The notes beneath the pieces are model-generated. The model saw nothing but the letters and a program-made list of their open reading frames with translations. It was not told the DNA's origin and did no database searches. From Flavobacteriaceae bacterium (GTDB lineage Bacteria; Bacteroidota; Bacteroidia; Flavobacteriales; Flavobacteriaceae): a DNA stretch of 64,000 nucleotides. Positions 17,568-25,918 of this stretch are shown in pieces; within the stretch, counting starts at the first letter, position 1; each line of letters begins with the position of its first letter. A program made the translations under genes and the position numbers. The stretch is from assembly GCA_021648265.1 (NCBI GenBank), contig JAKITD010000003.1, forward strand, positions 28,475 through 92,474, written 5' to 3'.

Positions 17568-18061
17568 AATCGTTCGTAGCAATAAAATGGAAATTCACTT
17601 TGTTTAGGAAAGTAAATTTCATTCATTTTTTTATAGCCACGAAGTTCGTAAAATTTTTGGTTTCTAGGGTTCTTACTAAAGGTGTCTAATCTTATAGAAC
17701 TATAATTATTCTTGATGGCAAAAGCTTCAGAAAAATCCATTAATTTTTGTGCAAATCCTTTTTCTTGAAAATTTGGATGAATTGCCAAACGATGAATGTA
17801 TAAGTTGTTTATGTTAGGCGTGAGCCATTTAATAGGAAGGTATTCTTCGTCCATTTTTGGAGTAAGAACGATGCAACCAATAATTTTCTCTTCGGAAGTA
17901 ATCACGTATAATTCATTTCTTTTTACATCATTTTCAAAAGCAGCACCTGAAGGGTAGTGTTTATTCCACTGAAAAATATTTCGAGTTATCATATCTTCAG
18001 CACAAGCTTTGGTAATTGCTAATAATTGAAGTATTTCTGTTTTTATTGCTAAACGTATCAT
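17555..18061 (-). CDS. GNAT family N-acetyltransferase
   Basis: The 168-residue protein has the GNAT fold signature: LYIHRLAIHPNFQEKGFAQKL at ~106-126 carries the acetyl-CoA-binding (R/Q)xxGxG/A motif, followed by the SIRLDTFSKNPRNQKFYEL motif B stretch. It transfers an acetyl group from acetyl-CoA to an unknown amine. It is first in an operon with the MATE transporter, whose start overlaps its end; an acetyltransferase and an efflux pump together could serve detoxification, but that is inference. Confidence 0.88.
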   Translation of the reverse strand: MIRLAIKTEILQLLAITKACAEDMITRNIFQWNKHYPSGAAFENDVKRNELYVITSEEKIIGCIVLTPKMDEEYLPIKWLTPNINNLYIHRLAIHPNFQEKGFAQKLMDFSEAFAIKNNYSSIRLDTFSKNPRNQKFYELRGYKKMNEIYFPKQSEFPFYCYERLCKK

Positions 18062-18071
18062 TTATTCGGTG

Positions 18072-18079
18072 TATTTTTG
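18072..18079 (+). promoter_or_regulatory. -7 element of the universal stress protein gene
   Basis: TATTTTTG matches TAnnTTTG, with TTG at 18046-18048 23 bp upstream as a candidate -33 box. It lies 25 bp before the start codon. Confidence 0.5.
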
Positions 18080-18104
18080 AACGAAATTATTAAATTCGAA
18101 ATTA

Positions 18105-18845
18105 ATGAAAAATATTCTTGTACCAGTAGGATCTACTAAAAGTGGAATAAATAATTTAAAATATGCTTTAAATTTTGCCTCAATGAATGGCGGGAAAGTT
18201 TTTTTAATGAGTGTTTACAAAGATTCTATGAAAATTGAAGACATAGCTAAGGTAAATGAATTTTGGGAAAACGAAAAAGAACAACAATTAAAAGATGTCA
18301 TTAAAGCGGTAAATACTAAAGGTGTTGAAATAGCAAAACAAGCAATTAAAGGTGACCCTTTTGATGAAATTTTAAAAATTTATAAAAAAGAAAATATTGA
18401 CTTAGTAATACTTTCTCCTCAGAGTGTTGAAATTGATGATAGAATATATTTAGGTGAAATAACTGGAAAAATTGTTAAGCAAACAGAAATTCCATTATTA
18501 ATAGTTCCAGATAACTTTCTTTTCAGAAAATTTGAAAGCATTTTATTAGCATTTAAAACAGGAAGTTTTACTAAGGAAAACATGTTAGATCCATTAAAGT
18601 ATATGAAGGATGTTTTTAACTCAGAAATTAATTTGTTACAAGTAATTACTCCAGAAACTACGGAAGAACATTTGGTGATAGATGAGGAATTATTAGCTTT
18701 AAAAACCTCTTTAAAAACTACAAAAAATGCTACTACTTTTCAGGGAGTTTTAGAGCATTTTCAATCTACTAAACCAGATATGCTTTGTGTAATTAGAAGA
18801 AAAAGAGGTTTCTTTAAAAAGCTTTGGGAAAAAAATAGTGAATGA
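18105..18845 (+). CDS. Universal stress protein (UspA) family
   Basis: The 246-residue cytoplasmic protein has one clear N-terminal Usp domain (~1-140; ILVPVGSTKSGINNL at the start, LLIVP at its end) and a shorter, more divergent second half. Tandem Usp proteins are usually ~270-280 residues, so the second domain is reduced. The ATP-binding GxxGxxxxxxxxxG(S/T) signature is degenerate here (YLGEITGKIV), so ATP binding is doubtful. Its role is inferred only from the family: a stress-related regulator. Confidence 0.8.
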   Translation: MKNILVPVGSTKSGINNLKYALNFASMNGGKVFLMSVYKDSMKIEDIAKVNEFWENEKEQQLKDVIKAVNTKGVEIAKQAIKGDPFDEILKIYKKENIDLVILSPQSVEIDDRIYLGEITGKIVKQTEIPLLIVPDNFLFRKFESILLAFKTGSFTKENMLDPLKYMKDVFNSEINLLQVITPETTEEHLVIDEELLALKTSLKTTKNATTFQGVLEHFQSTKPDMLCVIRRKRGFFKKLWEKNSE

Positions 18846-18905
18846 AACGTGATTTTCATACGAGTATTCCTTTGTTGATTTTAAGTGGTAAATTATAAAA
18901 TCGAC

Positions 18906-18913
18906 TATATTTG
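18906..18913 (+). promoter_or_regulatory. -7 element of the tRNA-Ala gene
   Basis: TATATTTG matches TAnnTTTG exactly, 13 bp before the tRNA 5' end. An imperfect TTTG/TTG stretch at 18871-18877 could serve as the -33 region but is a little too far away. Confidence 0.55.
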
Positions 18914-18924
18914 TTCTTAATTAA

Positions 18925-19000
<76 letters not shown>

Positions 19001-19003
19001 CAG

Positions 19004-19034
19004 AATCCCTGCTTTTGCAGGGATTTTCTTTTTT
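19004..19034 (+). terminator. Terminator of the tRNA-Ala gene
   Basis: AATCCCTGC-tttt-GCAGGGATT followed by a T-rich run, directly after the tRNA. Confidence 0.9.
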
Positions 19035-19049
19035 ATAAAAATAGGATAA

Positions 19050-19091
19050 GTCATTGGTTCGTTCCGATAGCTATCGGAACCAATATTCTCC
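19050..19091 (+). pseudogene. tRNA 3'-end remnant with a palindrome inserted in its T-loop
   Basis: GTCATTGGTTCG, then the perfect 18-bp palindrome TTCCGATAGCTATCGGAA (19062-19079), then CCAATATTCTCCA. Without the palindrome this reads as variable loop, T stem (ATTGG/CCAAT), partial T-loop and acceptor strand of a tRNA. It ends in the same ATTCTCCA as the intact tRNA-Ala about 85 bp upstream. The 5' half is missing. Confidence 0.7.
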
Positions 19092-19094
19092 ACC

Positions 19095-19122
19095 AAACCC
19101 CTGCGAAAGCGGGGTTTTTTTT
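19095..19122 (+). terminator. Terminator after the tRNA remnant
   Basis: AAACCCCTGC-gaaa-GCGGGGTTT stem with mismatched base and T run. It mirrors the position of the terminator behind the intact tRNA. From here to 19280 I see only A/T-rich sequence. Confidence 0.8.
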
Positions 19123-19280
19123 ATTTACTTGCATGTGTTTTTTGTTGAAATCTATTCGGAAAGAACACAAACAATAACCTCTATCAATCCCATTATTAAA
19201 AATTATTATAAATAAATAGTGCTAAATTCATTTATATAAATATATTTACGCAATATTACTATCAAATAAAAATATTACGT

Positions 19281-19502
19281 ATGAAGATTATAGATGAAGC
19301 TTTAGAGTTTGAAACCAGAAAACTATCTTTTCAGACCACAAGTGATCGAATTATTGCTTCTAGAAAGGTGAAGTCGCTTATTTTGGGTATAAACGAAATC
19401 TATAAAGAGAATCAAGATCCAGAATTAATGGATTTAATGAAACGTCTAACTGTTATTAAAAAGAAAATTGAAGTTAGATTAAAAGGTCGTTCTCAAAGTT
19501 AA
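19281..19502 (+). CDS. Small conserved-looking protein of unknown function
   Basis: The 73-residue protein is predicted to be all-helical and highly charged (MKIIDEALEFETRKLSFQTT... ending VIKKKIEVRLKGRSQS). It has no signal peptide or membrane segment, so it should be cytoplasmic. Codon use and position between intergenic sequence and a convergent gene support a real gene. I do not recognise the family; helical packing suggests a small dimeric or partner-binding protein. Confidence 0.65.
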   Translation: MKIIDEALEFETRKLSFQTTSDRIIASRKVKSLILGINEIYKENQDPELMDLMKRLTVIKKKIEVRLKGRSQS

Positions 19503-19507
19503 TTGTC

Positions 19508-20362
19508 CTATTTATTTGTTTCTTTTAAAAAGGAAATAGATTTTTCTACTACTTTTTGTAAATCATTTGGAAGCCTTTTCGCTTCCCAAGGATGTTTTGT
19601 TCCGAAAGAATGATCTCCATTTTTAATAAGTAATAATTTACTATTGGGATTCCATTTATGAAGCTGTCTCCCTTCTGCTTCCAATACTGTAGGATCATTA
19701 CTTCCTTGAACAATTAAGATAGGGCTTTTTATATTTTTAATTGCTCGTTTAATTGTGAATCGTTCTTCATTGAATTCAAAATCTTTATAAAACTGAAACT
19801 TATGAGGCATTTGTTGTTTGGTTCTTGAATTCTCAACATAAGTGATTCCTGTTTTTTCCCAATCTTTAAAGTGTTCCGAATTAATTAAAAACCGTTCTTT
19901 ATAATCACTTACTCCAGCCCAAGTAATTACGTTTTTTACTTTTAAATTTTCTGAAGCTTTTATAAGTATTATTCCACCACCTCGACTATGAGCAATAAGA
20001 GTAATATTGCTTGAATCGATTTCGGATTTAAAGAAACCTGAAGAGGAAACCCTATTTATAATATCTTCTAAATCGTCCAACTCTTTACTGAAATTATTTT
20101 CTGAAAAGGCTTCCAAATCTGGAAAATCAATTGGATCATCAACAGTTCCTCCATTATGTGAAAAATTAAATTTTAAAAATAAAAAACCATCCGAAGCAAA
20201 TTTTTCGGCAACCAAATTCCAAGCACCCCAATCTTTATATCCCTTATAACCGTGGCAGAATATCACGACTGGTTTTGGTGAATTTGTTTCTTTATAACAC
20301 ACATCGTACACGATGGTCTTTTTGTTTTTTCTTGCTAATTGTAGGTTTTTTTTTGTGATCAT
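19508..20362 (-). CDS. Alpha/beta hydrolase
   Basis: The 284-residue protein has the alpha/beta-hydrolase fold: oxyanion-hole region VIFCHGYKGYKDWGAW near residue 33, nucleophile elbow LIAHSRGGG, and later an acid (QGSNDPTV) and a histidine (KNGDHSFG). It resembles the serine aminopeptidase S33/dienelactone-hydrolase-like group. The substrate is unknown. Its start codon is 1 bp after the stop of the AddB-like gene, so it is co-transcribed with it. Confidence 0.88.
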   Translation of the reverse strand: MITKKNLQLARKNKKTIVYDVCYKETNSPKPVVIFCHGYKGYKDWGAWNLVAEKFASDGFLFLKFNFSHNGGTVDDPIDFPDLEAFSENNFSKELDDLEDIINRVSSSGFFKSEIDSSNITLIAHSRGGGIILIKASENLKVKNVITWAGVSDYKERFLINSEHFKDWEKTGITYVENSRTKQQMPHKFQFYKDFEFNEERFTIKRAIKNIKSPILIVQGSNDPTVLEAEGRQLHKWNPNSKLLLIKNGDHSFGTKHPWEAKRLPNDLQKVVEKSISFLKETNK

Positions 20363-20363
20363 T

Positions 20364-23090
20364 TCACACTTCTTTTTCGGTAAACGGAACTTCTTTATTG
20401 CAGATTTCTATGATTAATTTTTTTAATTGAATTGTGTATTCATCTAAAACATCTTTAGTAATTATAACATTTCTTGGGCTTTTTCCTGGTTTTTCTTTTT
20501 TGGCGAAATTTAGGAATCCATTATTTAAGTTTTTAAAGGAAATAATTCCCGCTTCAGCATTTTCAAAGGATTTATAATCGTAAATCATAAGTGCATAAGC
20601 TAGTACTTGAATTATTTTACTGTATTTATAATCGGTCGTTACATCCTCCCAATTTACAATGTTTAAGTTGCTTTGATCCACTCTGCCAGATTTATAATCT
20701 ATAACTCTAAGCGTGCCGTTAAATTCATCTACACGATCTACTTTTCCGTGGATTTTAACAGGAAAATCTAATTCTGATATATTAAGATGAACGTTTAAAT
20801 TACTTTCAATTTGAAGGATTTTAATTTCGTTTCCTTTTTTTAATTCTGAAATTTCAAAATTGATAAAATTTTCAACAAACCGTTTGGCAACTTCAAAAAT
20901 GATGAGGTTTTTTCCTTTGGAATAATCGCCACCTAAAAAGGAATTGATAAATTGATTGTTTACTTCTGAGGCAATAGATGTTTTCATCTTTTCCAATGTT
21001 TCAATCGTTAAAAACGCACCTTCTAAAGGCTTGTAAAAGGCTTCTAGCGTATCATGAACGATGGTTCCTAAAGTGTTTGCTGCTACAGTTTCTTCAACTT
21101 CTTCGGCTTCTTTTATTCTGAGTATTTTCTTATAATAAAAATCCATTGGATTTCGCATATAGGAAGTCAAAGCAGATGGGGAAAAGCCATTATTAGCAAT
21201 TTCTTTTATTCTACTAATTACCTCGTCTGTTTTTGTAACGGATTTTAATTTGGAATGAATCACAGAGACTTCTGGACTTATAATATTTTTTAAAATTGTA
21301 TGTTTTGGAAGTTTTTCATATTCAATTTGAGAGATAAATCGACTCTTTTCACCTGTGCTTAATCCATCCGAAAAATTATTATAAAGCAGTGTTATGTTTT
21401 TTGCACGGTGTAATAATCTGTAAAAATGATAGGTATAAATAGCGTCTTTTTCGGTGTAGGTTGGCAATTTATATTGTTGTTTTAAATCGTAAGTAATAAA
21501 TGAATTGTTTGATTTTCCAGAAGGAAAAACGCCTTCATTCACCGAAGTAATTAATACATTTTCAAAATCTAAAACACGAGATTCTAAGACTCCCATAATT
21601 TGCAAACCGTTATAGGCATCCCCTTTAAAGTTGATGGTAGCCATCGCAATATCTTCAGTAAATAAACTATGAACCGTCTTTATACTTTTTAAATATTCAA
21701 ACTTTGTGTTTAAATTTTCGATGCTATTAAACGATTGATGTAATTGATAAATCACCACTTTTTCTATAATATTACTGGTTTTGTTTTCCTTTAGTTTTAA
21801 TAGAATTGTTTGGCAAACTTTTATAGCGTTTGTACTTTTTTCTTTCCAGTCTGAAAACAAATATTCCACAACTTCTTTATCGGCATCATCACTGAATTCT
21901 AATAAATTTAAAAGTGTGATATGCGTTAGGTTATCTTTTGAAATATTCTTGATAATCTCCGTATTGTCTTTAAGTAATTTTGAAGCGACTGGGTGGTTTA
22001 AAATCGCTAGTACTTGTTTGTAATAAAAGCTAGTGCCAGAATGAAAATGAAGTGTCAATAACTGGTTAAAAAACACTACTAAAGGGAAAGATTTTAATGA
22101 AACTCCCATAGTAATATTTACATTCTGAATATTTTCTGGAAGTGATTGCAATAATGGATGCAATAAGTTTTCATCTGCCAAAACAATGGCGGTTTTGTTT
22201 AACACTTCATTAGTGCTTTTAGAAAGTTTTTCGGCAATATATTTAACCTGACCAATGTTTTTTTGAGCTTCAATTATGGTTATCTTTTTTTCGTTTTTAT
22301 AATTATTCGCTACTGTTTCTGGGGTTTTGTTTTCTAATGATTGCCAATTCGAAAAATAATCCCTTACAAAATAGGAGGCACTATGTTTTTTATTTGAATA
22401 GAAATATTGATCTAAATCCCAATAGATAGAAGTGTTTTCAGATTCTAATAATTCTTGAAAAATAGTTTGTTCAGCTTTGTTTAATGCGTTAAAGCCAATA
22501 AATACATGTTGTTTATTTCCATGATTTAATTTATAATGCTCTATGTTTTCTGCTGCTTCACGATAGACCAACCCTTGATAAGCTTGGTTGTTTTTTAGCA
22601 AATCTATTTTTAAGCTTTTATAAAATTCAAAAAGACTGTTCCAGAATTTTAAGTAGTTCTCTACCAAAGCTGTTTTTTCTTCTTGCACATACCAGTGATT
22701 TATATCTTGAATATCACTTAAATAAGTAAAAAAAGGTTTCGGTGGAATTAGATGCCGATCTATTTCACTAAAATCATTCAACAAAGTATTGGCCCAAGTT
22801 AAATACACATCGAAACTATCCTTTTCAAGGTCGGTAGCTGTGTTTAGATAGATGTTGTAGCTTTTAAAAAGTAATTCTGTACTATTAATAATTTGAAGTC
22901 CTGAAATTTCTTCTATAAACTCCTCTATACTTATTATTTTAGGAGCAAAAACGGTGTGATTCGTTTTTTGTTTAATTAGGTTAAGTAAAAACCCACAAGC
23001 TCTTTTACTAGGTAAAATAAAGGTCAATGAAGAAAGGTCTTCGTATTTGTTTTTTATTTTAGAAAGGGTTTCTTCAAGGAATGTTTGCAT
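20364..23090 (-). CDS. AddB-like PD-(D/E)XK nuclease/inactivated helicase subunit
   Basis: The 908-residue protein begins with a degenerate P-loop region (FILPSKRACGFLL) typical of AddB-type inactive helicases. It ends in a RecB-family nuclease domain (~650-890) with GTIVHDTLEAFY, VDRVDEFNG and IDYKSGRVD, the last giving the D-x-K catalytic pattern. With the AddA-like protein encoded at 25919 it should form the ATP-dependent exonuclease that processes double-strand breaks for RecA. The iron-sulfur cysteines of Bacillus AddB are not evident. It lies two genes away from its partner, with ompA and kbl in between. Normally annotated as PD-(D/E)XK nuclease family protein. Confidence 0.85.
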   Translation of the reverse strand: MQTFLEETLSKIKNKYEDLSSLTFILPSKRACGFLLNLIKQKTNHTVFAPKIISIEEFIEEISGLQIINSTELLFKSYNIYLNTATDLEKDSFDVYLTWANTLLNDFSEIDRHLIPPKPFFTYLSDIQDINHWYVQEEKTALVENYLKFWNSLFEFYKSLKIDLLKNNQAYQGLVYREAAENIEHYKLNHGNKQHVFIGFNALNKAEQTIFQELLESENTSIYWDLDQYFYSNKKHSASYFVRDYFSNWQSLENKTPETVANNYKNEKKITIIEAQKNIGQVKYIAEKLSKSTNEVLNKTAIVLADENLLHPLLQSLPENIQNVNITMGVSLKSFPLVVFFNQLLTLHFHSGTSFYYKQVLAILNHPVASKLLKDNTEIIKNISKDNLTHITLLNLLEFSDDADKEVVEYLFSDWKEKSTNAIKVCQTILLKLKENKTSNIIEKVVIYQLHQSFNSIENLNTKFEYLKSIKTVHSLFTEDIAMATINFKGDAYNGLQIMGVLESRVLDFENVLITSVNEGVFPSGKSNNSFITYDLKQQYKLPTYTEKDAIYTYHFYRLLHRAKNITLLYNNFSDGLSTGEKSRFISQIEYEKLPKHTILKNIISPEVSVIHSKLKSVTKTDEVISRIKEIANNGFSPSALTSYMRNPMDFYYKKILRIKEAEEVEETVAANTLGTIVHDTLEAFYKPLEGAFLTIETLEKMKTSIASEVNNQFINSFLGGDYSKGKNLIIFEVAKRFVENFINFEISELKKGNEIKILQIESNLNVHLNISELDFPVKIHGKVDRVDEFNGTLRVIDYKSGRVDQSNLNIVNWEDVTTDYKYSKIIQVLAYALMIYDYKSFENAEAGIISFKNLNNGFLNFAKKEKPGKSPRNVIITKDVLDEYTIQLKKLIIEICNKEVPFTEKEV

Positions 23091-23103
23091 TTTATAAAAA
23101 TAA

Positions 23104-23132
23104 AAAACGTCCCGATAATATCGGGACGTTTT
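23104..23132 (-). terminator. Terminator of the ompA-like gene
   Basis: AAAACGTCCCGATA and TATCGGGACGTTTT form a long perfect stem between the ompA stop codon and the addB-like start, with T-rich sequence on the minus strand. Confidence 0.85.
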
Positions 23133-23162
23133 CTTAAAAAATATTATTTATTTATAATAATA

Positions 23163-24548
23163 CTAGTTTTTGTTAAGAGAGATTTCAACTCTACGGTTGT
23201 TAGCTCTACCTGCTCTTGTTTTGTTTGTGTCAAGAGGTCTTTCTTCACCAAATCCTTGATGTGTTAATCTACCATCAGCAATTCCGTTAGACTCTAAGTA
23301 ATTTAATACAGACTCAGCTCTGTTAGCAGATAATGTCATATTAGAAGAATCACGACCAACACTATCAGTATGTCCTTCAATAACAAACTTAGCATTAGGG
23401 TATTCTTTCATAATACCGATGATGTCATTTAATACACTTGCAGATTGTTCTTTAATTGTAGCTTTCCCAGTGTCAAACAAGATTGTTTTAGCATAAGAGT
23501 TTAATGCTTTTCTTACAGCTTCCGTTACTTCTGGACAACCGTTGTTAGCAACAGTACCTGGAAGATCTGGACATAAATCATCTTTGTCTGGTACACTGTC
23601 ACCATCTCTATCTGACCAAGGACACCCGTTATTTTCTTTTGGACCTAGAACAGTAGGACATTCATCATCTGGATCAGCAATTCCGTCACCGTCAGTATCA
23701 GGACAACCGTTAAATTCTTTAGGACCAGCAATAGTTGGACAAGCATCTAAGTGATCAGCAATTCCGTCACCGTCAGTATCAGGACAACCATTAAATTCTG
23801 GTAAACCTGGAGTGTTAGGACATTCGTCGTTTCTATCTTCGATTCCGTCACCGTCAGTATCAGGACAACCATTAAATTCTGGTAAACCTGGAGTTTCAGG
23901 ACATTCATCTTCGTAATCGTAGATTCCGTCACCGTCAGTATCTTTTCCGCCAAATTTAAATTTGATTCCTAAAGAATGTTGGAAATGTGTTGCTCCATAA
24001 TTATCTTCAAAAGCTTGCTTGTAAGTAGATTGTGCTGTAAATGCTAAATTTTCAGCAACCCAAAAGTCAACTCCTAATAAACCGTTTGCAGTACCAAAAC
24101 CGATTTCGTCTATCCAAGTGTAACCTCCACCAATACCAATGTAAGGTGCAAACCAACTTCCGTTTAATAATTCTCTAAAGCTATATTTGATTTCTCCATC
24201 TAAAGAATAATAAGTTAATTCAACAGCAGTATCTCCTTCGAATTTATCAATTCTATTGATAGTTCCTACGGCAGCAAAAGAAAATCCGTTATTAATGTAT
24301 CTTCCAACTCTAAGAACAGAAACTGAAGGTAAAATACTCCAGTGATCGTTTGCATTAAAATACTCATCAAAGATATCTCCCTTTGTTGAAGCAGGAAATC
24401 TTCCATCGTTGTTTACTCCAACTGGAAAAAAGTCAACGGCATTAATACCAAGTTCAATAGCCCACGGATTGTTTTTGTCCTGAGCATTAGATACGCCTAC
24501 CCCTACCATAAAGAGTACAGCTACCAATAAAATGTTTAGATGTTTCAT
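23163..24548 (-). CDS. OmpA family outer membrane protein with thrombospondin type 3 repeats
   Basis: The 461-residue protein has a signal peptide (ends SNAQ), an N-terminal outer membrane beta-barrel (~25-200), five calcium-binding thrombospondin type 3 repeats (~203-339) and a C-terminal OmpA domain (~340-461) that binds peptidoglycan. The OmpA signature is [15 protein letters not shown], followed by [13 protein letters not shown] and NRRVEISL. It links outer membrane and cell wall and is likely abundant. It has its own terminator at 23104. Confidence 0.95.
   Translation of the reverse strand: MKHLNILLVAVLFMVGVGVSNAQDKNNPWAIELGINAVDFFPVGVNNDGRFPASTKGDIFDEYFNANDHWSILPSVSVLRVGRYINNGFSFAAVGTINRIDKFEGDTAVELTYYSLDGEIKYSFRELLNGSWFAPYIGIGGGYTWIDEIGFGTANGLLGVDFWVAENLAFTAQSTYKQAFEDNYGATHFQHSLGIKFKFGGKDTDGDGIYDYEDECPETPGLPEFNGCPDTDGDGIEDRNDECPNTPGLPEFNGCPDTDGDGIADHLDACPTIAGPKEFNGCPDTDGDGIADPDDECPTVLGPKENNGCPWSDRDGDSVPDKDDLCPDLPGTVANNGCPEVTEAVRKALNSYAKTILFDTGKATIKEQSASVLNDIIGIMKEYPNAKFVIEGHTDSVGRDSSNMTLSANRAESVLNYLESNGIADGRLTHQGFGEERPLDTNKTRAGRANNRRVEISLNKN
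23532..23942 (-). repeat. Tandem 81-bp repeats encoding thrombospondin type 3 units
   Basis: Four consecutive 27-residue units of the form DTDGDGIxDxxDECPxxxG followed by (E/K)xNGCP, then one 29-residue variant. Adjacent DNA copies are nearly identical in places. Confidence 0.9.
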
Positions 24549-24677
24549 ATTCGATTGTTTAATTTTTTAAGTGTTATTAATGGCAAAAGTAAGTTGTTAA
24601 AATTTATTAACAAAAACAAATCTATTAAAATTTTTTGAAATTCCTTGCTTTTAGTATTAAAATTGAGCTTTTTACTT

Positions 24678-25871
24678 TTAAATTACGTTTAATTCTTTTC
24701 CGATTTTAACAAAAGCATCTATTGCTTTGTTCAAATGTTCTTTGGTATGTGCAGCTGATAACTGCACTCTTATTCTAGCTTTACCCTTTGGTACGACAGG
24801 AAAGAAGAAGCCTATCACATAAATTCCTTCGGTTAATAATTTATCTGCCATGGTTTGCGATAGCTTTGCATCATACAACATTACAGGTACAATTGCTGAG
24901 TCTCCATCCACAATATCGAATCCTGCATTTTTTATTCCTTTTTTAAAATAATTTGTGTTTTCTTCTAATTTATCTCTCAATGTGGTATCTTTTGACAACA
25001 TTTCGAATACCTTAATAGATGCACCTACAATTGCTGGAGCTAAAGAATTGGAAAATAAGTAAGGTCTAGAACGTTGTCGCAATATTTCAATAATCTCTTT
25101 TTTACCAGTAGTATAGCCTCCCATAGCACCTCCTAATGCCTTTCCTAAAGTTCCAGTAATAATGTCTATTCTTCCCATTACTCCTTTGTCTTCTAGGGTT
25201 CCTCTTCCTGTTTTACCAATAAAACCTGTGGCATGGCATTCATCTATCATTACCAACGCATCGTATTTATCTGCTAAATCACATATTTTATCTAAAGAAG
25301 CGACGATTCCATCCATAGAGAACACGCCATCGGTAACAATTATTTTAAAACGTGCTCCGTTTTCGTTAGCTGCGATTAATTGTTTTTCTAAATCTGCCAT
25401 ATTACTATTTTCATAACGATAACGAGCTGCTTTACACAAACGAACTCCATCAATTATAGAAGCATGGTTTAAAGAGTCTGAAATAATCGCATCTTCCTTT
25501 GTTAATAAAGGTTCAAAAACACCGCCATTGGCATCAAATGCCGCAGCATATAATATAGTGTCTTCTGTTTGATAAAATTTAGCGATTTTTTCTTCTAATT
25601 CTTTATGAATATCTTGAGTTCCACAAATAAAACGTACCGACGACATTCCAAAACCATGCGTATCCATCGCATCTTTTGCTGCTTGAATTACCTCTGGATT
25701 ATCCGACAATCCCAAATAATTATTAGCACAAAAATTAATTACCTCTTCTCCTGTCGAAATTTTTATTACCGCTCCTTGTGGTGAGGTAATAATTCGTTCC
25801 TTTTTATAAAGTCCGTTGTCCTTTATATCTTGAATTTCTTTTGCTAAATGCTCTTTTATATTTCCGTACAT
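24678..25871 (-). CDS. kbl: Glycine C-acetyltransferase (2-amino-3-ketobutyrate CoA ligase)
   Basis: The 397-residue protein matches Kbl in length and motifs: a class II PLP aminotransferase-fold enzyme of the alpha-oxoamine synthase group. Visible are [10 protein letters not shown] near the N-terminus, [19 protein letters not shown] and the PLP-lysine motif [13 protein letters not shown]. It cleaves 2-amino-3-ketobutyrate with CoA to glycine and acetyl-CoA in threonine breakdown, or runs in reverse. No threonine dehydrogenase gene is adjacent. It stands alone between addA-like and ompA genes. Confidence 0.93.
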   Translation of the reverse strand: MYGNIKEHLAKEIQDIKDNGLYKKERIITSPQGAVIKISTGEEVINFCANNYLGLSDNPEVIQAAKDAMDTHGFGMSSVRFICGTQDIHKELEEKIAKFYQTEDTILYAAAFDANGGVFEPLLTKEDAIISDSLNHASIIDGVRLCKAARYRYENSNMADLEKQLIAANENGARFKIIVTDGVFSMDGIVASLDKICDLADKYDALVMIDECHATGFIGKTGRGTLEDKGVMGRIDIITGTLGKALGGAMGGYTTGKKEIIEILRQRSRPYLFSNSLAPAIVGASIKVFEMLSKDTTLRDKLEENTNYFKKGIKNAGFDIVDGDSAIVPVMLYDAKLSQTMADKLLTEGIYVIGFFFPVVPKGKARIRVQLSAAHTKEHLNKAIDAFVKIGKELNVI

Positions 25872-25918
25872 TTTCTAATTTTTTGTTCCTTTTCCGACAC
25901 TTCGGAATGAGTACAAAA

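Noticed and set aside
23532..23942. Tandem DNA repeats suggestive of a CRISPR-like array
   Set aside because: The repeats are in frame and encode thrombospondin type 3 units of an OmpA protein; no spacers.
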